A stretch of DNA of 64,000 bases from Sphingobium naphthae (lineage in GTDB: Bacteria > Pseudomonadota > Alphaproteobacteria > Sphingomonadales > Sphingomonadaceae). Shown piece by piece: positions 42,961-51,712 of the stretch; within the stretch, counting starts at the first letter, position 1; each line of letters starts with the position of its first letter. Under the pieces are notes generated by a model that was given only the letters and a program-made list of their open reading frames with translations, did no database searches and was not told the DNA's origin. A program made the position numbers and the translations under genes. The stretch covers positions 310,001-374,000 of the forward strand of contig NZ_JAJGNO010000002.1 of the NCBI RefSeq assembly GCF_020782235.1. The letters are read 5' to 3'.

Positions 42961-44145
42961 CTAGCCGTTACCGGCGGCGGCGCGCCCCGGATCCGTGCGC
43001 GTTTCCGCGATCCGGCGGCCCCAGACTTCCCGATGATCGCGCCGCTCGACCCGGATCGGCCGGGCGATCGTCAGCAATTCGCCAAGCCCGTGCCGGTCGA
43101 GTTCGGTCGCCACTCGCTGGCGCGTGTCGGCATCCAGCGCGTCGACGCTGTCGGTGATCTTCTGCCACAGGTAGAAGAGATAGGGCTGAACCCCGCTGTC
43201 ATGCGGGACGCCGCGGAAGCGGGTGCGGATGGTCGTGAGGATGCGCTGGTGCGGCTTGCCGGTGACGGGCGTGCCTTCGGCCGGATCATGGTCGGCGACA
43301 TGGAGCGCCAGCGCCGCCGCCATCTCATGCAGCCCCGGAAACAGGTCGAGCCCCATATGCCTCAGCAAAGGCGCCAGACTGTCCGCCACGGCGTCATCGG
43401 GCAGAAAGTCCGGGGCATGATCGGGAAATTCGGGCATGTCCGCGTCGGGCGCCTGCATCCGCTCCGTCCAGCGGAAAAGCGAGGGCGCGCGGTTCTTCAT
43501 GATCTGCGATGGCACCGGGTCGCGACCTAGATGCGCGAAGAGCGGCCCGAACAGGGCATAATCGCCGATCGAGGGCGCGCCGCCCAGCAGATAGGGATGG
43601 CGGGCGAAATGACCCTCCAGCGCGTCGAGCAGGTCGTGATAGGAGCCTTTGATCGCCGGCGCCGTTTCCGCCGTCACGCCCAGCATCGGCAGATAGCCGG
43701 CCATGCGCGCCATCACCGCCTGCGCGCCTTTATCGTCGCCGCCGGCGCGAAAGGCGTGGGTGAGGAAGGCGGACTGTTCGTCGAAGCAGGACCAGCGATA
43801 ATGCATGGCGTGGCGCGTCAGGCCCGCGACGGCGTAGAGCTGGACCACAAGCGCGACGACGCGCTGCAGCGCAGCCTCCGGCACAGCCCCCGGCCGCGGC
43901 GCGTCGCGATCCAGATGGTCGATAATGTCGGCGCTGTCCTGCACATAGGCGCCGTCGGGCAGCTGCAGCACGGGAATGATCGCGCGGCCGATGCGCGGCA
44001 CGACCTCGGCGCGAAAATCGGGATGCGCCGGGGATCGCTCGACATAAGCCAGGCCCCGCTTGCGCAGATAGGCCCGGACCTTGCCGGTATAGAGCGAATG
44101 CGGCAGGCCGTAGAGGATGAGCATGGCGCCTGCCCCCGTCCTCAT
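42961..44145 (-). CDS. Glutathione S-transferase family protein with extended C-terminus
   Basis: A 394-aa protein. The thioredoxin-like domain (about 8-85; LILYGLPHSLYTGKVRAYLR, IIPVLQLPDGAYVQDSADII with the conserved P and DS glutathione contacts) is followed by a GST helical domain (about 95-225; YLLGGAPSIGDYALFGPLFA). A further C-terminal part of about 150 residues follows (GVQPYLFYLWQKITDSVDAL), roughly doubling the usual GST length. It overlaps the carboxylesterase stop by ATGA, which supports the start at 44145; ATG 44124 is an alternative. Likely role: conjugation or isomerisation of a substrate of this island. Confidence 0.8.
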   Translation of the reverse strand: MRTGAGAMLILYGLPHSLYTGKVRAYLRKRGLAYVERSPAHPDFRAEVVPRIGRAIIPVLQLPDGAYVQDSADIIDHLDRDAPRPGAVPEAALQRVVALVVQLYAVAGLTRHAMHYRWSCFDEQSAFLTHAFRAGGDDKGAQAVMARMAGYLPMLGVTAETAPAIKGSYHDLLDALEGHFARHPYLLGGAPSIGDYALFGPLFAHLGRDPVPSQIMKNRAPSLFRWTERMQAPDADMPEFPDHAPDFLPDDAVADSLAPLLRHMGLDLFPGLHEMAAALALHVADHDPAEGTPVTGKPHQRILTTIRTRFRGVPHDSGVQPYLFYLWQKITDSVDALDADTRQRVATELDRHGLGELLTIARPIRVERRDHREVWGRRIAETRTDPGRAAAGNG

Positions 44146-45776
44146 CCAAACACGCCGGTCGCCGGCACGTCCTTCAGCCAGGCGCGGACCTGCGCGCGCG
44201 GATCGGCCTCGACCCGCGTCTCGTCGTCCAGCACCAATGTCAGCCGGCGCTGGCTGTCATAGGGGTCCCATCGCGGCAAGCGGTCATTATTGGGGTCGCC
44301 GGTCGCCGCGAAACTGGCCCAGACCGACGCCATCCGATCGGCCATCCGCCGGCTGCCAGCGTCGGTGCCGGTCAGCGCCCCGCGCACATTGTGCAGGCTG
44401 GGCGCGACATCGACCCCGTGGACCGCGCCATAGCGGCCATTGGTCGCCGGGCTGGGCCAGGTCCACAAATAGGTCCATACCGGCGCGCCGCCGGCCGCCG
44501 CCTTGCGCTCCGCCTGGGCGAAGGCGCCGCGCCGGAACCCCAAATCCGTATCGATCCGCGCCTTCTGGATGAAGGGCGATATGCCCGGCGTTTCCTGGGC
44601 GTAATAGTCAAGCAGCGCGTCCGCGTTGGCGCCGACCCGCTGCCGGGCATAGGCGCGCACATCGGCCTGGCTGACGTCGAAATCGACCATGCGGAACGTC
44701 CATTCGTCGAGCACGGTGGAGACGATCATCGGCACGTCGTGCGACACGGCCGGCGCGCCGGGATCGAAGGGATGCGCAGGAATGGCGGAGCCGCCGACCA
44801 CGGGCGCCAGCGCCATCGGCGGCAGGCCCTTGGCGCGATCGTCCGCCTCCACCAGCGCCTGCGCCTGCAATATCTGGGTATAGGGCAGGTGCTGGAGACC
44901 GCGCAGGTCGCCCGGCGCGACGTCCAGCGCCTGGAGCACGCGCATCGCCGCCCGGTCCGCCGCCTCCCGCTCCATCGCGCGGAGCAGCGACCCGCTCATC
45001 ACCCCGGCGCGATGGAACAGCCCCTTGGCCGATGGCATGCCCAGCGCCATGCTGGTCTTCGCGCCCCCTCCCGACTGGCCGAACAGCAGCACGCGGCCCG
45101 GATCGCCGCCGAACTGCGCGATATTGTCCTGCACCCAGCGCAGCGCCGCGACGATGTCCAGCATGCCCACGGCGCCGGACTCGGCGAAATCATCGCCGCC
45201 CCCCGCCGCGCCGCTCAGGTGCAGATAGCCGAACGCGCCCAGCCGGTGAGTCACCGACACCACCACCGTGTCGGCAAAGCGCGCCATCATCTCGCCGTCC
45301 ATGCCGGTCGAATTGCCCGAACCGGCATAGAAGCCCCCGCCATGGAGCACGACGATGACGGGCTTGCGGCCCTGCGGGTCGACGGTGGGCGTCCACACAT
45401 TGACGCGCAGACAATCCTCGCCCGGACCGCTGGGCTGCAAGTCCATGGAGATGAGGTCCGCATAGTCATGCCGACGGTCGGCGGGCAGCTGCGGACAGAC
45501 TTCGCCATAGGCGAGCGCGTCCTGCACCCCGGACCAGCGCGGCGGCGGCGCGGGCGGCATGAAGCGGTTCGCGCCCGCGGTCGACGCGGCATAGCGGATG
45601 CCCTTGAACACAGCGACGCCGCCCGACAGCAGGCCGCGCACCTTCCCCTGGGCGGTTTCGACGATCGGGAACATCGGCGGCGCGGCCAGCGCTCGGCCCG
45701 CCATCGCCAGGCCCGCGCCGGCCAGACCCGCGCCGATCGCATGTCGACGCGTCACGCGCCCATCCTCATCCGTCAT
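44142..45776 (-). CDS. Tat-exported type B carboxylesterase
   Basis: Carboxylesterase/cholinesterase-family hydrolase (544 aa). The N-terminus has a twin-arginine signal (TRRHAIGAGLAGAGLAMAGR). The oxyanion motif is VVLHGGGFYAGSG. The nucleophile elbow GQSGGGAKT carries the catalytic Ser; the acid residue and His lie downstream (VDVAPSLHNVRG region). It also has EDCLRVNVWTP, a signature of the family. ATG 45776 is chosen because GGAGGAAAG precedes it. The export suggests ester hydrolysis in the periplasm before uptake of products by the adjacent MFS transporters. Confidence 0.9.
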   Translation of the reverse strand: MTDEDGRVTRRHAIGAGLAGAGLAMAGRALAAPPMFPIVETAQGKVRGLLSGGVAVFKGIRYAASTAGANRFMPPAPPPRWSGVQDALAYGEVCPQLPADRRHDYADLISMDLQPSGPGEDCLRVNVWTPTVDPQGRKPVIVVLHGGGFYAGSGNSTGMDGEMMARFADTVVVSVTHRLGAFGYLHLSGAAGGGDDFAESGAVGMLDIVAALRWVQDNIAQFGGDPGRVLLFGQSGGGAKTSMALGMPSAKGLFHRAGVMSGSLLRAMEREAADRAAMRVLQALDVAPGDLRGLQHLPYTQILQAQALVEADDRAKGLPPMALAPVVGGSAIPAHPFDPGAPAVSHDVPMIVSTVLDEWTFRMVDFDVSQADVRAYARQRVGANADALLDYYAQETPGISPFIQKARIDTDLGFRRGAFAQAERKAAAGGAPVWTYLWTWPSPATNGRYGAVHGVDVAPSLHNVRGALTGTDAGSRRMADRMASVWASFAATGDPNNDRLPRWDPYDSQRRLTLVLDDETRVEADPRAQVRAWLKDVPATGVFG

Positions 45777-45803
45777 CAGGCTTTCCTCCATGATCGGCCG
45801 GCC

Positions 45804-47354
45804 TCAGCGCACTGGGCCGCCTGCGAAATTATCGGCTTCGCGCGCGCGCGCCTCGGCAAGGCGCGCCTTCAAAATCTCGACATTGCGCTCATGATGGGCG
45901 CGCGTGATGGGGTAGAAGAGCAGGATCACGCAGCCCAGCAGCCACAGGCCGAAGGACGCGAACAGATAATGGATGACGAGACTGTCCATCATCGCGTCCG
46001 TCACCTGATCGGCGCTGACCTTCGCGGGAAAGGCCGACCAGGTGAGGATCAGGCCATTGGCGACCAGCCCAAGCGCGGTCGAGCATTGCTGCATGAAGCT
46101 GGCTGCGGCGAAGAAGGTGCCCGCCTCGTGCCGCCCCGTGCGGACCGCGCTGTCCTCCACCACGTCGGCGAGCATGGACGAGGTGTTGATCAGCGAAACC
46201 GCGACCATCGCTCCGTAAATGGCGCCGATCACGAACAGGGTCGGCAACAGCCGGGAATCGCCGGGCAGGAAGAAGAGGTCGAGATAGGAAAGCAGCAAGG
46301 GCGACAGCCCAAGCGATACGCCCACGATCGCGAACAGCAGGGAACTGGTCCGCTTCCCCAGCCAGTGGGACATGAGCGGCGCCAACGGCGCGGCGATCGT
46401 CGCCGCGACCACGCTGTCGATGGTGAGCAGCGCGATCTGCGCCGCGCTCAATCCGAACAGGTAGGTGTTGAAGTAGAGCGCGCTCGCCGCATAGAGGCCG
46501 ATCGCGGTGAATTTGAAGACGCCAAAACCGAAGATCGCCAGGAAGGCGCGATTGCGGAACGCGCCCGCCATCTCGCGAAAATGCCGGGCTATGCCGTCGC
46601 CCTGCCCCCGCGGATCGGCCTGGCGCAGATAGGGAATGCGGTCATGGGTGCCGAGCCCGCAGGCCAGGATCGACAGGAAGATCATCGCCGATCCCAGCAG
46701 CGCGAAGCCGGTATAGCTGTCGGGATTGAGCTGCCCGCGCGGATAGTCCGGCGTCGGCGCGAAGAAGATCAGCAACGATAGGGCGCTGAAGCCATATTGG
46801 CCGAGATACAGGAACCAGTAACGCAGCGAAAAGAGCCGCGTCCGCTCCCGATAATCCTCGGTAAGTTCGGGGGTCATCGCCTGGGTCGCAATTTCGAAGG
46901 CGCTGATCGAAATGCGCGTGAAGACGGCCGTCGCAAACACCCAGAACCCCGTCTGCGCATGGCTGAGCGTCGCGGGCGGCAGCCATACCAGAAGGAAGAA
47001 GAGCGGCGTCGGCACCAGCGCCGCATAGATGAACGGATGGCGCCGTCCCCAGCGCGTGCGCGCCACATCCGACCAGCGGCCCAGAAAGGGGTCGATCAGC
47101 GCGTCGATCAGCAATGTCGCCGCCAGCGCCGCGGACACGATGGCGGCGGGCACGCCCACCACCTGATTGTAGAAGAACATCAGATAGGCGGAGAAGGAGA
47201 CATTCTTGACGCCATTGGCGATCGCGCCCGACGCATAGCCATAGCGCGTCTTGAGCGACAATGGCGGAAGCGTGGGGGATGCGCCCTCCCCCACCCGTCC
47301 GGTCGGCTTCGCGCCGCTCCCGGGCGCTTCCTCGTCCATGCAGTGCGAAGCCAT
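45804..47354 (-). CDS. GPH-family MFS transporter (melibiose-like symporter)
   Basis: A 516-aa transporter of the glycoside-pentoside-hexuronide:cation symporter type with 12 helices: YGYASGAIANGVKNVSFSAY, ALIDPFLGRWSDVARTRWGR and RRHPFIYAALVPTPLFFLLV, RISISAFEIATQAMTPELTE, DYRERTRLFSLRYWFLYLGQ. The family's R-T-R-W-G-R-R-H-P-F motif is exact. Divergent members in sphingomonads move acidic or hydrophobic aromatics rather than sugars. It lies 27 bases upstream of the carboxylesterase gene on the same strand. Confidence 0.88.
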   Translation of the reverse strand: MASHCMDEEAPGSGAKPTGRVGEGASPTLPPLSLKTRYGYASGAIANGVKNVSFSAYLMFFYNQVVGVPAAIVSAALAATLLIDALIDPFLGRWSDVARTRWGRRHPFIYAALVPTPLFFLLVWLPPATLSHAQTGFWVFATAVFTRISISAFEIATQAMTPELTEDYRERTRLFSLRYWFLYLGQYGFSALSLLIFFAPTPDYPRGQLNPDSYTGFALLGSAMIFLSILACGLGTHDRIPYLRQADPRGQGDGIARHFREMAGAFRNRAFLAIFGFGVFKFTAIGLYAASALYFNTYLFGLSAAQIALLTIDSVVAATIAAPLAPLMSHWLGKRTSSLLFAIVGVSLGLSPLLLSYLDLFFLPGDSRLLPTLFVIGAIYGAMVAVSLINTSSMLADVVEDSAVRTGRHEAGTFFAAASFMQQCSTALGLVANGLILTWSAFPAKVSADQVTDAMMDSLVIHYLFASFGLWLLGCVILLFYPITRAHHERNVEILKARLAEARAREADNFAGGPVR

Positions 47355-47451
47355 TGAAGCGTCCCTTTCCCATGTGAAGCGGTTCGGCCTTGATGGCCCG
47401 GCCCGCTCCGGCCGTTGGCGGCGCGCCCCGAATTCGCCGAGCCGTGTTTGA

Positions 47452-50127
47452 TCAGAAATCCTTGGTCAGGCTGATCCCGAAGGTGCGCGGTTCCAGCAGA
47501 TAGAGGCGGCGCGTCAGCCCCAGCGATGCACTGTTGACGCCCACCGCCGTGATCGCATCCTCATCGAACAGATTCTTGGCCCAGGCCTGGACCGACAGGC
47601 CCTTGGCCGGATTGGCCAGCGTCAGCGTCGCATTGACGTTGGACCAGCCCTTCGCCTTGTTGTCCGGATTGTTATAGACATCGCCCCAGACCGAGCTTTG
47701 ATAATGATAGTCGACCCGCGGGGTCAGCCGCCAGTCGGTGGACACGTCCCAGTCATATTGCGCGCCGAGCGACACCGTCCATTTGGGCGAGGTCGGCAGT
47801 TCGTTGCCGGTGATGTCGGTGGGCACGCCAAAGCTGGTCGGCAGGCCGAAGCTGGTGGCGAAGGCGCCATTGGGGGCCGCCGCGGTCGGGCAGGCGCCCA
47901 GCAGCGCCGACGCCGGCACCAGGCCCGCGTTGATGGCGGAAATCAGTCGGGCAACGCCGCTGGCCGGGCCGACGCAGGCGATGGACGTGTTCTTCAGCGC
48001 CACCAGGCTGTCGTCGCCGCCGGTGATGTCATAGGGATCGACCGACAGGTTGTTGGGCCCGCTGTTGATCTTGGTCTTCAGATAGCCGGCGTTGAAGTGG
48101 ACCGAAAATTCCGGCGTCGGCCGCACGATCGATTCCAGTTCCAGGCCGTAGATGGTGGTGTCGATATTGCGCGTGACCGTGGTCAGCCCTTCCGACACGG
48201 AATATTGATAGTCGTTGTAGCGATAATAGAAGCCGGTCAGGTTGAGCGTCAGCCGGCGATCGAGAAAGCTGTTCTTGGTGCCGATTTCGAACGCATCGAC
48301 GGTTTCCGGCGCGAAAAAGGCATTGGGATTGCCTTCCGCCGGCGGGTTGAAGCCGCCGCCCTTGTAGCCGCGCGAATAGCTGGCATAGATCATATTGTCC
48401 GGTGTCGGATTCCATTCGGCGATGGCGCGGCCGGTCCATTCCTTGAACGACGCGCGCTGGAGCACGCCCGTGCGCAGCCCCCGGCCCGGCGTCAGCAGCA
48501 CCAGCGATGTTTGCGGCTGCCGCTTGTCGTCATGGGTATAGCGCGCGCCCAGCGTGATCTGGATCGTGTCGGTCGGCCGGATATAGAGTTCACCGAAGGC
48601 CGCCTTCGATTTCAGCCGATATTCCGAATGGCTGAGATAATAATTGTGGCCGGTTTCGTCCGGGATCGGGTTGGGATCGACATAGGCGCTCGGGACCACG
48701 GTCTGGACATAGAGGGTCTGGCCGTTGGCGAAGAAGTAGATGTCGTTGTGCCGGTAGGCGGTGTAATAGAAGGCGCCCAGGTTGAAGTCGAACACGCCGC
48801 CAAAGTCCGACTGCAGCCGCAACTCCTGGCTCCACTGGCGCTGGCGCAGGACATTGTAATTATTGACCTGAAGGAATTGCGACGCGCCGATCTGCGGATC
48901 GGTGAAGACGCCGCCGGGCGTCAGCGGGCCTTCGTTGAAGGGGGTGGTCGCCGCGGGCAGGCCGCCGCTCTGGATCGTCCGATCCAGATTGCGGTTGGTG
49001 ATCGATGACAGGGTGAGGTCGTCGGTCGGGTCCCATTCCAGCGTCAGCTGGTAATTGTTGCTGACCACCTTGTTGCTGGGATCGACGCTGAGGCTGGTGC
49101 GGCGCAGGTCGTTGGGCAGGACGATGCCGGCGTTCACGTCGCCATTGATTGCGCCGATCAGATTGGCAAGCTGGCCCGACAGGGTCGACGCCGCGTTGTT
49201 ATGGCCCTGCAAGGCGCCCGGGGCGTAGATGCTGGCCTGCTGGCACCCTTCGCTCAAATAAGCGCGCGCGACGGCATTGTTGACCGGCACGCCCGCCACC
49301 GACTCGGGCCCCGGATCATTGATGCACGCCTGGCGCACGCCATAGCGGCTGTCATCTTCCTCGAAATGTTCCCAGATGCCCGTCACGCGGAACCGGTCCG
49401 ACGGCTGCGCCTTGACCGACGCGCGAAAGCTCCAGAGCGACCGGCTGTCGATGTCGTTGCCGGTATAGACATTGTCCATGATGCCCTGGCGGTCGAGATA
49501 GAAGCCCGCCACGCGCACCCCGAATTCCTCGCTGGGCGACAGGTTCACGAAACCCTTGAGCCGGACCATGTCGTAATTGCCATATTCGCCGGTCATGCTC
49601 GCGCTGTTTTCGCCCAGCTGCGGCTTGTTGGTGAGGATGTTGATGACGCCGCCGGTGGCGTTGCGGCCATAGAGCGTGCCCTGCGGCCCGCGCAGCACCT
49701 CGACTCGCTCCACATCGTAGAATTCCGCGTCGGTGATGCGGGCGCGATCGATCGGCGCATAATTTTCGGCGACGCCGACGCCCTGATCGCCAGCCGTCGT
49801 GACCAGGGAATAGCCGATACCGCGAATCTGAAAATTGCTCGATCCGTAAAGCTGCTGGCTATAGTTGAGGTTGGGCACCTGCAGCGCCAGATTGGCGGCG
49901 CTGTCGAGGCGGCTGGATTTCAACGCCTCCTGCGAGAAGGCGGACACTGCGATCGGAACATCCTGCAGGGCTTCGGAGCGGCGCTGCGCGGTGACGATGA
50001 TGTCGGCTGCGCCAGCGGGCGGCGCCGCTACGCTCTGCGGCGCTGGAGCCGCCTCCTGCGCTGCTGCGACGCCACTCGTCGCGAGACAGGTTGATACCAT
50101 CCAGAAGCGCACGCACTTGCGGACCAT
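47452..50127 (-). CDS. TonB-dependent receptor (catabolic island)
   Basis: An 891-aa outer-membrane receptor. The signal peptide covers about 1-24 and the TonB box is DIIVTAQRRSEALQDVPIAV. The plug domain has RIGIGYSLVTTAG-type sequence (FQIRGIGYSLVTTAGDQGVG), VEVLRGPQGTLYGRNATGGV. The barrel ends in EPRTFGISLTKDF with terminal Phe. It belongs to the large sphingomonad group that takes up organic substrates rather than siderophores. The ATG at 50127 follows GGAGGGGATC. No Fur-like box is upstream. Confidence 0.93.
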   Translation of the reverse strand: MVRKCVRFWMVSTCLATSGVAAAQEAAPAPQSVAAPPAGAADIIVTAQRRSEALQDVPIAVSAFSQEALKSSRLDSAANLALQVPNLNYSQQLYGSSNFQIRGIGYSLVTTAGDQGVGVAENYAPIDRARITDAEFYDVERVEVLRGPQGTLYGRNATGGVINILTNKPQLGENSASMTGEYGNYDMVRLKGFVNLSPSEEFGVRVAGFYLDRQGIMDNVYTGNDIDSRSLWSFRASVKAQPSDRFRVTGIWEHFEEDDSRYGVRQACINDPGPESVAGVPVNNAVARAYLSEGCQQASIYAPGALQGHNNAASTLSGQLANLIGAINGDVNAGIVLPNDLRRTSLSVDPSNKVVSNNYQLTLEWDPTDDLTLSSITNRNLDRTIQSGGLPAATTPFNEGPLTPGGVFTDPQIGASQFLQVNNYNVLRQRQWSQELRLQSDFGGVFDFNLGAFYYTAYRHNDIYFFANGQTLYVQTVVPSAYVDPNPIPDETGHNYYLSHSEYRLKSKAAFGELYIRPTDTIQITLGARYTHDDKRQPQTSLVLLTPGRGLRTGVLQRASFKEWTGRAIAEWNPTPDNMIYASYSRGYKGGGFNPPAEGNPNAFFAPETVDAFEIGTKNSFLDRRLTLNLTGFYYRYNDYQYSVSEGLTTVTRNIDTTIYGLELESIVRPTPEFSVHFNAGYLKTKINSGPNNLSVDPYDITGGDDSLVALKNTSIACVGPASGVARLISAINAGLVPASALLGACPTAAAPNGAFATSFGLPTSFGVPTDITGNELPTSPKWTVSLGAQYDWDVSTDWRLTPRVDYHYQSSVWGDVYNNPDNKAKGWSNVNATLTLANPAKGLSVQAWAKNLFDEDAITAVGVNSASLGLTRRLYLLEPRTFGISLTKDF

Positions 50128-50278
50128 GATCCCCTCCTTTTGTCGCGCAGGGTCGACTCCCGGCGCTTTCCCGCACAATGCCACCGGGAACCAGGAAGTC
50201 AACTTTCACATACCGTTTATTCAAATTATTTTTAAGCGACGGGCTGCGCGCGTTTCGACGCGCCCGACCTTCAACCCC

Positions 50279-50312
50279 AAAAGACAAGGAAGCCCGCCAG
50301 TAGCGGGCTTCC
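50279..50312 (-). terminator. Rho-independent terminator for amidohydrolase gene
   Basis: Arms GGAAGCCCGC (50288-50297) and GCGGGCTTCC (50303-50312) pair perfectly with a 5-base loop. On the minus strand they are followed by TTGTCTTTT. It lies 56 bases after the amidohydrolase stop. Confidence 0.75.
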
Positions 50313-50367
50313 AGACAGCATGCGGAATGCCGCGCGGGGCGCGACGCCGCGTGGCGGGATACGACGA

Positions 50368-51546
50368 CTATTCGGCCGCGACCGCGACCGCCTCCGAACT
50401 GCGATACATCATATGATCGTAATTGGTGCGGTAGAACATGTCCTTGACCGGTTCGTCGATGCCTTCCAGCGACGCCTCGAACAGGCCGATCGGATCGCGC
50501 GTCCCTTCGGGATGCGGATAGTCGCTGGAAAACATGAACAATTCCGGCCCCGCATCGCGGATCATCCGGCCCACATCCTCCTTGGGGAAGGGCGTGAAGC
50601 GCACCGCGCGCCGGATCTGGTCCGAAGGCTTCATGCCCATCGCCTGCAGATAGACGTCGCTTTTCGAAAAGGACGCATAGCCATGATCCAGCATCCGCAG
50701 GAATTCGGGCACCCAGCCGGCGCCACATTCGATCACCCCGCCGCGCAGATTGGGGAAGTGTTCGAACACGCCGTCATAGACCATCGCGGTCAGGAATTCC
50801 TGCGGCGCATACCAAAGCGTCATGAAATCGGGGAAGCGCAGATTTTCGCCCCCGCCATGAATATCCGCCGCGCGCGCACGGCCATTGTTCATATAGGCCT
50901 CGGGCGGCTTGCGCGTGCCGGGGCCGATATGCAGCATGAAGGGCAGGCGATTATCCTCCAGATATTGCCAGAAGGGATCATAATCGGGGTGACCCGGCGA
51001 TCGCCCACCGGCCGGCGACGCGGAGAACATCACTGATCCCGCACCCTTGGCATGAGCGAAGCGCGCTTCCTCCAGCGCGCGCTCGGGCTCGTCGAGCGGC
51101 GTGTAGGCGACTGCGACCATGCGGCTGTCGGCACTGCAGAAATCGATCTGCGCCAGGTTCAGCGCGCGCGCCGCGGCATAGGCCTGGTCGGTCGATTGCG
51201 CCCGGCCGATCGCGGCCAGGCCAAAGGTCGGGAAGATGAGCTGGCTCTGAAAGCCCAGCCAGTCCAGCGCCTCGACGCGCTCATCCTTGTCGAAGCCGCC
51301 ATAGCCCAGCCAGCCCTTGTCGCCGTCGATGATATGGGCCGCGGCCTTGGCCCGCGCGTCCGGATCATGCTTCCGCGCCATGGCGGCGTCGATCATCTTG
51401 GTGATGCGCTCGCCCCCCTCGCGCTTGGAATATACGCCGGTATATTTTTCCTTATATTCCCCCTCCAAATAGGGGGCGAGCCAATCCTGCGTCTCCATCG
51501 TGTGGGAATCGGCATCATTGATGATTCTGCCATTTGCGTAGGTCAT
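50368..51546 (-). CDS. Amidohydrolase 2 family metal-dependent hydrolase
   Basis: A 392-aa TIM-barrel hydrolase of the amidohydrolase 2 (ACMSD-like) family, typically decarboxylases or hydrolases of aromatic or ring-cleavage acids. Blocks: RIINDADSHTMETQDWLAPY (first metal ligand region), GDKGWLGYGGFDKDERVEAL, FWQYLEDNRLPFMLHIGPGT (His), VIECGAGWVPEFLRMLDHGY and the C-terminal FMFSSDYPHPEGTRDP with the catalytic Asp. It is divergent from the MFS transporter at 51713, with an inverted repeat between. Confidence 0.88.
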   Translation of the reverse strand: MTYANGRIINDADSHTMETQDWLAPYLEGEYKEKYTGVYSKREGGERITKMIDAAMARKHDPDARAKAAAHIIDGDKGWLGYGGFDKDERVEALDWLGFQSQLIFPTFGLAAIGRAQSTDQAYAAARALNLAQIDFCSADSRMVAVAYTPLDEPERALEEARFAHAKGAGSVMFSASPAGGRSPGHPDYDPFWQYLEDNRLPFMLHIGPGTRKPPEAYMNNGRARAADIHGGGENLRFPDFMTLWYAPQEFLTAMVYDGVFEHFPNLRGGVIECGAGWVPEFLRMLDHGYASFSKSDVYLQAMGMKPSDQIRRAVRFTPFPKEDVGRMIRDAGPELFMFSSDYPHPEGTRDPIGLFEASLEGIDEPVKDMFYRTNYDHMMYRSSEAVAVAAE

Positions 51547-51579
51547 ATCGCTCTCCTCGGGCTGAGACTCTTCCTAGTC

Positions 51580-51593
51580 ACTTTGCGTAAAGT
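51580..51593. promoter_or_regulatory. Inverted repeat in divergent promoter region
   Basis: ACTTT-GCGT-AAAGT lies 34-47 bases before the amidohydrolase start and 120 bases before the MFS start. The spacing and placement fit a TetR- or MarR-type operator shared by both genes. Assignment to a regulator is speculative. Confidence 0.35.
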
Positions 51594-51712
51594 TTCATCT
51601 ATTGGTTTTGCTGTCAATTTGAATCTGATAGGGCATCTGCGGCGACCGCGGCGCGCCCTCCCGCTCGATCGGGAGATGGCGCCGCGGCGAGAGCGACAGG
51701 AGGAGGGGCGAC

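Noticed and set aside
44391..46781. Plus-strand open frame across the carboxylesterase and GPH transporter
   Set aside because: It spans two real genes on the other strand, with His/Arg-rich sequence and no motif.
50288..50312. Hairpin read as a REP-type repeat
   Set aside because: Single copy in the window and followed by a T-rich stretch on the minus strand, so a terminator explains it.
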